In this document: positions 1 to 7,206 of the stretch, piece by piece | How positions within the stretch are numbered: the first letter of the stretch is position 1 | Layout: each line of letters opens with the position of its first letter | Origin: Chromatiales bacterium | Lineage (GTDB): Bacteria > Pseudomonadota > Gammaproteobacteria > Steroidobacterales > GCA-2729495 | Direction of reading: 5' to 3' | Assembly (NCBI GenBank): GCA_018699155.1 | Contig: JABIQA010000109.1 | Location: 21,361-85,360 of the forward strand | Length of the DNA stretch: 64,000 nucleotides | Translations under genes and position numbers: made by a program | Notes under the pieces: model-generated | What the model was told of the DNA's origin: nothing | What the model saw: the letters and a program-made list of their open reading frames with translations, nothing else | Databases searched by the model: none

Positions 1-101
1 GGAAAATGATTAGCGAGCTGAGCCTGCTGGATTTTCCAGACGCCAATACCCGCCTTTCCCCGGACGGTCGCTTTGATGCTGGCAATGGAGAGAGCCTGTG
101 A
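1..101 (+). CDS. 3' end of an unidentified protein (partial)
   Basis: An open frame enters from the left edge and runs to a TGA at 99-101; its last residues read ...LDFPDANTRLSPDGRFDAG and then NGESL. Only about 32 residues are visible and I do not recognise the family. Its stop overlaps the GTG start of the next gene (GTGA), which suggests translational coupling and a shared operon with the PLP-enzyme gene. The frame is inferred from this overlap and from the absence of stops, so identity is unknown. Confidence 0.45.
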   Translation, partial: KMISELSLLDFPDANTRLSPDGRFDAGNGESL

Positions 102-1150
102 GGCCAATCTTCCGAGCCTACCCGGGACTTGCCGATACCTTACCCATGGTTTCTCTCGCCGAACTGCCAACGCCGCTTAATCGATTGCCCCGGTTCAGCG
201 AACAACTAAATACAAACATCTGGCTCAAACACGATGAACTCACCGGCGAACTCTATGGTGGTAACAAGGTTCGTAAGCTGGAGTTTTTGCTTGCCGACGC
301 TCTGGAGCAGGGATGCACCGATGTAATTACCTATGGCGCAGCAGGTTCAAATCATGCCCTCGCCACCTCAATCTATGCGCAACAACATGGTCTGGGTTGC
401 CACGTTGTGATCACCGACCAACCTGACTCACCCAAGGTCGGCAAGACTTTGCGTTACCACCTGCAACTCGGCACCCATCTTGTTCATGCGGGAAATTATC
501 CGGAGGTACTTGCAACCGCCGCAGAGATTAAGCAGCATCTGGAGACAGATGGGCGCAGGGTTTACGATATCCCCTTCGGAGGCTCATCGGCATTGGGCAC
601 CATTGGTTTCGTTAATGCCGCACTTGAGCTGGCAGAGCAAATTGTGGCCGGCGACATGCCCGAACCCGACCGGATCTATCTGGCCTGTGGAACCTCAGGC
701 AGCGTGACCGGGCTCAGCCTTGGGTTACGACTGGCAGGTATCGGCAGCCAAATTATTGCCACTCAGGTTACACCGCCTGCAATCAGCGGCCCAGCGGCTC
801 ACTGCCGATTATTCAACGACACAAACCTATTGCTGCACACACTGGATAACGCAATACCATTGCTCAAAGATCCGCGCAGTAATGTCATGCATCGGGATGA
901 TGAGTTCGGTGCAGGCTACGCGCACGAAACCGCAAGCGCCGCAGATGCCGTACAATTAATAGCCCGCTTAGAAGATGTGCGTCTTGAAACAACCTACACC
1001 GGTAAAGCGCTGGCCGCTTTAATCAAAGATTCTGAAACCGGAACCGCGCTGTTCTGGAACACCTACAACGCACAGCCATACAAAGAAGCCGGTAGTCAGG
1101 CTAGCGCAGCTTTGCCACCAGAGCTGCAGAAATATATTCACAACAACTGA
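98..1150 (+). CDS. PLP-dependent D-cysteine desulfhydrase / ACC deaminase family enzyme
   Basis: Tryptophan-synthase-beta-like (fold type II) PLP enzyme. The N-terminal part shows LPTPLNRLPRF, then KHDELTGELYGGNKVRKLEF, where the lysine of GGNKVRKLE is the expected Schiff-base residue (around residue 55), followed by GAAGSNHALATS, the substrate-carboxylate loop. The glycine-rich CGTSGSVTGLSLGL segment near residue 200 would hold the PLP phosphate. Members degrade D-cysteine to pyruvate, H2S and ammonia, or open the ACC ring; the sequence does not tell which. The GTG start overlaps the preceding stop. At 350 residues it is of normal family length. Confidence 0.85.
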   Translation: MRPIFRAYPGLADTLPMVSLAELPTPLNRLPRFSEQLNTNIWLKHDELTGELYGGNKVRKLEFLLADALEQGCTDVITYGAAGSNHALATSIYAQQHGLGCHVVITDQPDSPKVGKTLRYHLQLGTHLVHAGNYPEVLATAAEIKQHLETDGRRVYDIPFGGSSALGTIGFVNAALELAEQIVAGDMPEPDRIYLACGTSGSVTGLSLGLRLAGIGSQIIATQVTPPAISGPAAHCRLFNDTNLLLHTLDNAIPLLKDPRSNVMHRDDEFGAGYAHETASAADAVQLIARLEDVRLETTYTGKALAALIKDSETGTALFWNTYNAQPYKEAGSQASAALPPELQKYIHNN

Positions 1151-1164
1151 AATGGATAATTATC

Positions 1165-1182
1165 GCCGGCGCAGTCGCCGGC
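1165..1182. terminator. Possible stem-loop between convergent genes
   Basis: GCCGGCG (1165-1171) pairs with CGCCGGC (1176-1182) across a 4-base loop in the 37-bp gap between two convergent genes. There is no clear T-run on either side, so it may only be a weak or bidirectional terminator. Confidence 0.3.
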
Positions 1183-1187
1183 AGCAC

Positions 1188-2534
1188 TCATTCTGCAGCT
1201 TTCTCTATTAGTGCGTAGTAGAAGCCATCACTGTCGAGCGGATTGCCCGGCAGCAACTGATGCCCAGGGCCAATGTGCTTCGCAGCAACATGTTCTAGAC
1301 GGTCTATAGGCAGCACACGGGCCTCCGGATGACCTTGAAGAAAGGCCGCAACCACACTTTGATTTTCAACCGGCAACACCGAGCAGGTGGTGTATAACAA
1401 TTGACCGCCCGGCTTCAACACTGCCCATAAAGCCGCCAACATGCGTTCCTGCAAATCAGTTAATGCTGAAATATCGCTATCGCGCCGAAGCAACGGAATG
1501 TCCGGATGACGCCGAATGACCCCGGTTGCCGAACAAGGGGCGTCCAGCAGGACACGATCAAAAAGCTCACCATCCCACCAGCTTTCAGGCGCTGCCGCAT
1601 CGCCCACAACCAGCGTAGCGTTTGCACTAATTCGCTCAAGGTTCTCAGTAACACGCTGCATTCGCTCAGCGGAGTGATCCAGAGCCGTAATGTTGGCACC
1701 ATAAGCACTCAGCTCGGCGAGATGCCCGGTCTTGCCGCCTGGTGCGGCACACGCATCGAGTATTTTTTCTCCTGGTTTTGGCGCGAGAATCGTTGCCGCC
1801 AACTGCGCGGCGATATCCTGAACGCTGCTATGGCCAGACTCAAAACCTGGCAGCACATCCACACGCACGGCCGACTCAAGCTTTAGTGAGCCTGGACAAA
1901 CAGCTGAAGACTCAGCCGACAAATTAATGTCTGTTTTCAGCTGCTGCTGATAATCCGACACCGAAGTGCGTTGCTGATTCACCCGGATCCACATGGGTGC
2001 CTGCAGATTGCTCGCAGCAGCAATAGCTTCCCAGGTATCGGGCCAACTGCTGCGCAGGCGATCTAACAACCAAACAGGCAATCGATAACGGGCGACTGGC
2101 TCCTGCATTGCCTCTTTAAGCAACACTTCGCGCTGTCGTAAAAAATTACGCAGTACCGCATTCACCAACCCGCGGGCATGCGGGCGGCCCAGCACCGCAG
2201 TAGCATCGACAGACGCTGACACCACGGCAAAATCCGGCTGGTCGGACTCAAGCAACTGAAACAGGCTGACCGACAAAAGCGATTCCAGAACAATATCTTT
2301 TTTCTTCAGTGGCTTGCTTAACAGCTTCGAAATTAAATATTGATGCAGGCAATGGCCGCGCAATGCGCCATAGACCAGAGCCTTAACTAACGTGACATCA
2401 CGCGGGCTGAGGGCCTCTGTCAGACATTCGGGAATAACCTGCTCAAGAGAGCGCCCGTTATGAATAACTGCATCGACTGCAGCAGCGGCAGCGGCCCGGC
2501 TAGCAGCGCCAATTTTTCCGGCCTTAGTGCTCAT
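1188..2534 (-). CDS. rsmB: 16S rRNA (cytosine-967-C5)-methyltransferase RsmB
   Basis: Methylates C967 of 16S rRNA using S-adenosylmethionine. The N-terminal third is the NusB-like helical RNA-binding domain; the C-terminal part is the Rossmann methyltransferase with the SAM loop DACAAPGGKTGHLAE. The two catalytic cysteines of the RsmB/Nop2 family are present in LLDAPCSATG and YTTCSVLP. Length 448 matches the family. The start overlaps the fmt stop by 4 bp, giving a def, fmt, rsmB order. In many relatives trkA follows; here the next gene is the convergent PLP enzyme. Confidence 0.97.
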   Translation of the reverse strand: MSTKAGKIGAASRAAAAAAVDAVIHNGRSLEQVIPECLTEALSPRDVTLVKALVYGALRGHCLHQYLISKLLSKPLKKKDIVLESLLSVSLFQLLESDQPDFAVVSASVDATAVLGRPHARGLVNAVLRNFLRQREVLLKEAMQEPVARYRLPVWLLDRLRSSWPDTWEAIAAASNLQAPMWIRVNQQRTSVSDYQQQLKTDINLSAESSAVCPGSLKLESAVRVDVLPGFESGHSSVQDIAAQLAATILAPKPGEKILDACAAPGGKTGHLAELSAYGANITALDHSAERMQRVTENLERISANATLVVGDAAAPESWWDGELFDRVLLDAPCSATGVIRRHPDIPLLRRDSDISALTDLQERMLAALWAVLKPGGQLLYTTCSVLPVENQSVVAAFLQGHPEARVLPIDRLEHVAAKHIGPGHQLLPGNPLDSDGFYYALIEKAAE

Positions 2535-3463
2535 ACGCCCAACACCGTGCCAGGCAGGTCCCGGACTCCGGGCAGATCCTGAATAGCCACCCGCGGCTTA
2601 CCCGGCAGCTGCACTTCCTGAAGAATCAATACGCCACTGCCTGCCTGCACGACCAGACCAGTGGTACTCAATTCAATAACTTCGCCGGGATTGCCCTGAT
2701 CGATGAAGCAGTCATCGGTAATTGCGCGCCAGACCCGGAACTGCTGACCATTGAGCAAAGTCTGCGCCACCGGCCAAGGATTAAAAGCCCTAACCCGCTG
2801 AGCAATTTCGGTTGCACTTGATACCCAGTCGATGGTCGCCTCAGCTTTGGCTATTTTGCTGGCGTAGCTTGCGCCATGTTCGGGCTGAACCTGGGGCGTC
2901 AGTTCACCAGCGGCCAACGCCGGAAGGCCGCGCATCAGCAGGCCTTGACCAATATCCGCCAGACGTGCCGTGAGCTCGCCCATGGTTTCGTAAGAACCTA
3001 TATCCGTTTTTTCTGTCAACAACACCGGGCCTGTGTCCAAACCTGCTTCCATCTGCATCAGGCAAACACCGGTCATAGCATCACCCTGGAGAATTGCAGC
3101 CTGCACAGGTGCCGCACCGCGATGGAGCGGCAATAAGGAGGCGTGCAGGTTCAAGCAACCGTATACGGGTATATCGAGTACTGCCTGCGGAAGGATGAGG
3201 CCATAAGCAACCACGACCATGCAATCGGGACGCAGGTCGCGCAGCTGCTGCTGCACGGCTTCATCCCGCAAGGATTGGGGCTGCAGCACGGGCAGATGGC
3301 TCTCTGCGGCAAGCACTTTAACCGGAGGCGCGGTAAGTTTCCGTCCACGCCCGGCCGGTCGGTCGGGTTGAGTAAGAACCGCAACCACATCGTGACCGGA
3401 GTCGATTAGTGCCTGCAGCGCAGGCACTGCGAATTCGGGTGAGCCAGCATAAATAATACGCAT
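2531..3463 (-). CDS. fmt: Methionyl-tRNA formyltransferase
   Basis: Formylates the amino group of initiator Met-tRNA using 10-formyl-THF. It begins MRIIYAGSPEFAVPAL, then has the formyl-THF-binding loop and catalytic Asn-His-Asp set in LNLHASLLPLHRGAAPVQ with the aspartate in MEAGLDTGPVL. The C-terminal OB-like domain (after about residue 205) has the usual FNPWPVAQT motif. Length 310 is close to the E. coli enzyme (315). It lies about 80 bp after def and overlaps rsmB, so initiator formylation and later deformylation are encoded together. Confidence 0.97.
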   Translation of the reverse strand: MRIIYAGSPEFAVPALQALIDSGHDVVAVLTQPDRPAGRGRKLTAPPVKVLAAESHLPVLQPQSLRDEAVQQQLRDLRPDCMVVVAYGLILPQAVLDIPVYGCLNLHASLLPLHRGAAPVQAAILQGDAMTGVCLMQMEAGLDTGPVLLTEKTDIGSYETMGELTARLADIGQGLLMRGLPALAAGELTPQVQPEHGASYASKIAKAEATIDWVSSATEIAQRVRAFNPWPVAQTLLNGQQFRVWRAITDDCFIDQGNPGEVIELSTTGLVVQAGSGVLILQEVQLPGKPRVAIQDLPGVRDLPGTVLGV

Positions 3464-3540
3464 CAGTTTTTCCTGGTGCCGTCAGCTGCTGCCGGGGCCA
3501 GTGTTAGTTTTAATGATCAGCGTTCAGTTTGCATCGAATT

Positions 3541-4053
3541 TTATGCAGTGACTGATGTTTGTTTTTGCGCCTTAACAATTTTCTTTTTAAGGCGCTGCCG
3601 TTTTAGCTCAGAAAGGTAGTCAACAAATAACTTCCCATCGAGGTGGTCTAGTTCATGCTGAATACAAACAGCCAACAGACCCTCTGCATCCATTTCAAAT
3701 GAATTGCCGTCGCGACCGAGGGCACGAACCCGGATATGCTGCGCACGCTCGATGCCTTCGTATACTCCAGGCACTGATAAGCAGCCTTCCTCACTTATCT
3801 CAGCACCATCGCGCGCAATAATTTCCGGATTAATGAAACACATCGACTGGCTCTGATCATCAGACACATCCAGAACCACCAGCCGCTGATGAACATCAAC
3901 CTGAGTTGCCGCCAAACCAATGCCCGGCGCCGCATACATGGTTTCAAACAGGTCATCCACCAACTGCCGGATGGTGTCGTTCACAGCAGCAACCGGTACG
4001 GCCTTAATCCGCAGACGCGGATGGGGGTACTCGAGTATTTTCAGTAAAGCCAT
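3541..4053 (-). CDS. def: Peptide deformylase
   Basis: Removes the N-formyl group from nascent proteins. All three family motifs are present: GIGLAATQ (residues 44-51), EGCLS with metal ligand Cys91, and QHELDH with His133 and His137 as ligands and Glu134 as catalytic base. Length 170 is typical. It is the first gene of def-fmt-rsmB and is divergent from the LysM gene across a 189-bp AT-rich gap that must hold both promoters. Confidence 0.97.
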   Translation of the reverse strand: MALLKILEYPHPRLRIKAVPVAAVNDTIRQLVDDLFETMYAAPGIGLAATQVDVHQRLVVLDVSDDQSQSMCFINPEIIARDGAEISEEGCLSVPGVYEGIERAQHIRVRALGRDGNSFEMDAEGLLAVCIQHELDHLDGKLFVDYLSELKRQRLKKKIVKAQKQTSVTA

Positions 4054-4248
4054 GAATTTCCTAAAATATTTACTGATGAACGCTATGGTTTGACGCTAAT
4101 ATTATGATATATCAGCACATAGTTACGATAGAACCGAATTATGTGGTGTTATAGACTGAGTCACAGTTTAACTGCGCCCGGATGTGCAGAATTATAGCAG
4201 CGCCGACGTGCTGCGCATGATGGAATTGAGCTAAGGGATGATGTGCAC

Positions 4249-5343
4249 ATGAAAATGTTTTCGAGACGGTCGCTCGGCTGCTTTGGCCTGCTGGCTGCAA
4301 CGCTGCTTATAGGCAACAACGTTGTTGCTGCCAGCCCCTTTAAAGTTTCGGCTGCAGCGCAATCCGGCACCGTAATTGAGGTCGTGCTTAACGCTGACCA
4401 CCCTGAACGCTACACCGTGGTCAAAGGCGACACGCTGTGGGATATCTCGGCAATGTTTCTCCGTGATCCTTGGCTTTGGCCCGAAATCTGGTACGTGAAT
4501 CCGCAGATCGAAAACCCACACCTTATTTACCCTGGCGATGTGCTCGTGCTTGTATGGCTCGACGGCAAGCCGCAAATCATTATTCAGCGTGAAGGCAACA
4601 GTGAGAAAATTCTTCCCGGAGTCCGTGTGAACAATTCCGATGCCGCTATCACGACTATACCGTTTGATCGGATTTCGGCATTTTTGAGCCGTGCCGGTGT
4701 TGCCAGCAAAGAGGATATGCAAAAGCTGCCGTACATTGCAGCGTTGCGGGATGGCATGATTGCGGGTGCTGGCGATGAAGTTTATGTCCGTGGTCTGGAA
4801 GACCCACAGGTTGGCGATGTGTATCGTGTGATTCGACAGGGCGATAAAGTTATCGATCCGGAAACCAATGATCTGCTGGGCTATGAAATCATTTATATCG
4901 GCTCTGGCACTATTGCCAGCAATGGCGAAACAGCCAAGATGATGTTGAACGATACAACCCGCGAAGCCAAAGAAGGCGACCGGGTCATGAAGATCGATAC
5001 TTTGCCGCCGCTGAACTATTACCCGCGGTCTCCCGAAACGGAGACAGAAGGTCAGATTATTTCTGTGAAAGATGGTGTATCGCGTATCGGCCAATATCAG
5101 ATGGTCCTCATCAACCGTGGACTTGAGCATGGCATGGAGCCGGGGTATGTACTGTCGATCTGGCAGCCTGGCGCAGAAGTCACTGACCGCACAGTTTCTC
5201 GTAGTATGAATAACAAATTCATGTTGCCGGATGAGCGCATCGGCATTCTAATGGTGCTTAAGCCCATGGAGAAATCGAGCTACGCACTAGTGATGGAAGC
5301 TTACAGCGAAATCCGGGTAGATGACCTGCTGCGCAATCCGTAA
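4249..5343 (+). CDS. LysM domain protein encoded upstream of dprA
   Basis: Exported peptidoglycan-binding protein. A signal peptide (KMFSRRSLGCFGLLAATLLI, cleavage near VAA-SPF) is followed by one LysM domain around residues 42-90 (YTVVKGDTLWDISAMFL...NPHLIYPGDVLVL). The remaining ~270 residues are a conserved region of unknown function found in homologues at this locus in Pseudomonas-like genomes. A GTG at 4243 is also possible; I prefer the ATG at 4249, about 11 nt after an AAGGG at 4233. A strong terminator follows, so it is probably transcribed separately from dprA. Confidence 0.85.
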   Translation: MKMFSRRSLGCFGLLAATLLIGNNVVAASPFKVSAAAQSGTVIEVVLNADHPERYTVVKGDTLWDISAMFLRDPWLWPEIWYVNPQIENPHLIYPGDVLVLVWLDGKPQIIIQREGNSEKILPGVRVNNSDAAITTIPFDRISAFLSRAGVASKEDMQKLPYIAALRDGMIAGAGDEVYVRGLEDPQVGDVYRVIRQGDKVIDPETNDLLGYEIIYIGSGTIASNGETAKMMLNDTTREAKEGDRVMKIDTLPPLNYYPRSPETETEGQIISVKDGVSRIGQYQMVLINRGLEHGMEPGYVLSIWQPGAEVTDRTVSRSMNNKFMLPDERIGILMVLKPMEKSSYALVMEAYSEIRVDDLLRNP

Positions 5344-5369
5344 ATAGCTTTCTATTAAAGCATTACGCA

Positions 5370-5401
5370 AACGCCCGGCCTCTGGTTCGGGCGTTTTCTT
5401 T
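5370..5401 (+). terminator. Rho-independent terminator after the LysM gene
   Basis: AACGCCCG (5370-5377) pairs with CGGGCGTT (5388-5395) and is followed by TTCTTT. It sits 27 bp after the LysM gene stop. Confidence 0.85.
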
Positions 5402-5470
5402 GCGAAAGTGGTGCTAACAAAGCGACTGTTGCAAGCTAAGTTTTAGTCGCGAAATGGCAGAGACGTATCT

Positions 5471-6610
5471 ATGAGCACAAGCAAGCATGCACCGGAGTGG
5501 TTACACCTTGCTCTCGCGCCCGGATTAGGTCCGGCAAGTCTCGCCAGACTGCTGGCTAGCTTCGGCAGCGTTACTGAAATCTGCAATCAATCCGTCTCGG
5601 CACTGATCAAGGGTGGCTTAAACGCTGCCACGGCAAACGCTATCATTGACCCGGATGCCAGTCAGTTAGCAACCGCAGAGCGCTGGTTAGACCAAGATGC
5701 GCATCATCTTATCTGCTGGAATCACGCCGACTATCCGCCACTGCTCAAAGATTCCGCCCAGAGCCCGTTCGTGCTGTTTGTGGCGGGTGACCCGATATTG
5801 CTCAGCCTCCCGCAAATTGCCATTGTTGGCAGCCGCAGCGCTACGGCCAATGGCGTCGAAACTGCCTCGCTATTTGCCCGGCATCTCAGCAATAGCGGTT
5901 TTATAGTGACCAGTGGACTGGCACTAGGCATTGATAGCGCTGCGCATCGTGCCTGCGTAGAACAGAGCAAGCCGACTGTCGCTGTTTGCGGCACCGGCCT
6001 CGACAGGGTCTATCCGGCAAAAAATGCGGCGCTTGCAGCTGACATAGCGCAGTGTGGCGCATTAGTCAGCGAGTTCCCGCCGGGCGTCGAACCGCGCAAA
6101 GATCACTTTCCGCGCCGCAATCGGGTCATTAGTGGCTTGTCGCTGGGCACGCTGGTGGTCGAGGCTGGCATCCACAGCGGCGCACTCATCACAGCACGCT
6201 ATGCTGCAGAGCAAGGAAGAGATGTGTTCGCCATTCCCGGCTCCATCCACAGCCCCCAGAGCAAAGGCTGCCATCGGCTGATCAAACAAGGTGCCAAGCT
6301 GGTCGAAGCCGCTGCCGACATTATTGAAGAGCTCGCGCCGCAGGCCATTGCTTGCTTGCGGGAAACACAGTCAGCTGGGGCAAAACCAGAGCATGGGCCG
6401 AATAAGCCCGCAGATAGCGCAATAACCACAGGTTATGAAAAACTGCTGGCGGCAATGGGCTGGGATCCGGTCAACGTTGACGTACTGGTTGGCCGCTGTG
6501 GATTGACGACAGGTGAGGTTTCATCCATGCTCTTGATACTGGAGCTGGAAGCTCAAGTCGAATCGCTTTCGGGCGGTCGCTACCAGCGTAAAGGCACATC
6601 GCAGCAATAA
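5471..6610 (+). CDS. dprA: DNA-processing protein DprA
   Basis: Binds incoming single-stranded DNA and loads RecA during natural transformation. An N-terminal SAM-like helical region (APGLGPASLARLLASFG) precedes the Rossmann fold around residues 110-300, with the hallmarks AIVGSRSAT, SGLALGIDSAAH, GTGLDRVYP, FPRRNRVISGLS and the nucleotide-type loop VVEAGIHSGALITA. The C-terminal ~60 residues form the winged-helix-like DprA tail. Length 379 is normal. dprA is widely kept in non-competent bacteria too, so it does not prove competence. smg follows after 13 bp. Confidence 0.95.
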   Translation: MSTSKHAPEWLHLALAPGLGPASLARLLASFGSVTEICNQSVSALIKGGLNAATANAIIDPDASQLATAERWLDQDAHHLICWNHADYPPLLKDSAQSPFVLFVAGDPILLSLPQIAIVGSRSATANGVETASLFARHLSNSGFIVTSGLALGIDSAAHRACVEQSKPTVAVCGTGLDRVYPAKNAALAADIAQCGALVSEFPPGVEPRKDHFPRRNRVISGLSLGTLVVEAGIHSGALITARYAAEQGRDVFAIPGSIHSPQSKGCHRLIKQGAKLVEAAADIIEELAPQAIACLRETQSAGAKPEHGPNKPADSAITTGYEKLLAAMGWDPVNVDVLVGRCGLTTGEVSSMLLILELEAQVESLSGGRYQRKGTSQQ

Positions 6611-6623
6611 AGGGTTAGTTTTA

Positions 6624-7094
6624 ATGGGTGAAACAGTACTTGATGTCCTCATGTATATGTTCGAGAACTTCTCTGCAGAAGAGCAGGAACCCGACCACGC
6701 TATATTGCGTGAAGAACTGCTAACGGCTGGTTTTGCTGAAATGCAGGTCGATCGGGCACTCGATTGGCTGGAGCAGCTTACCGAAGGTAATGGTCGCCCG
6801 TTCGCCAATCAGCCTCTTAACCGCTCTTCACGTTTATTCAGCCGCTTTGAAATGACCCGACTGGACACAGAATGTCGCGGGTACATTATTTATCTGGAAC
6901 AGGTTGGGATCCTGTCAGCCATGCAACGCGAACTCATCATTGATCGCGTCATGGCCCTCGATTCAGCCGAAATTGATGTGGAACATGTCAAGTGGGTGGT
7001 GCTTATGGTGCTGTTCAGTCAGCCAGGTGAAGAAGCCGCATTCGCAAGAATGGAAGACCTGGTATTTGACGAACACGAAGGTACCGTGCACTAA
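6624..7094 (+). CDS. smg: Smg family protein (DUF494)
   Basis: Conserved proteobacterial protein of unknown molecular function, typically next to dprA and topA as here. It begins MGETVLDVLMYMFENF and has the family's acidic, helical N-terminal half and ITERVMAL-like segment (here LIIDRVMALDSAEIDVEHVK). Length 156 matches the family (about 157). Cotranscription with dprA is likely because of the 13-bp gap; a terminator follows at 7130. Confidence 0.93.
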   Translation: MGETVLDVLMYMFENFSAEEQEPDHAILREELLTAGFAEMQVDRALDWLEQLTEGNGRPFANQPLNRSSRLFSRFEMTRLDTECRGYIIYLEQVGILSAMQRELIIDRVMALDSAEIDVEHVKWVVLMVLFSQPGEEAAFARMEDLVFDEHEGTVH

Positions 7095-7129
7095 TATAGA
7101 AAAGCAGAATCACTTTTTGGTATAACCTC

Positions 7130-7158
7130 AACCGCGGCTTTGTCGCGGTTTCGCATTT
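7130..7158 (+). terminator. Terminator between smg and topA
   Basis: AACCGCG (7130-7136) and CGCGGTT (7144-7150) form a 7-bp stem followed by TCGCATTT. The T-run is short, so strength is uncertain. Confidence 0.65.
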
Positions 7159-7206
7159 ATAGCGTCAGTAAATCTTAGCCATCAAACAGGACAGGGCATA
7201 AGCATA

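Noticed and set aside
4231..5130. 299-codon minus-strand frame opposite the LysM gene
   Set aside because: It is the antisense shadow of a gene with signal peptide and LysM motif; its translation shows no domain.
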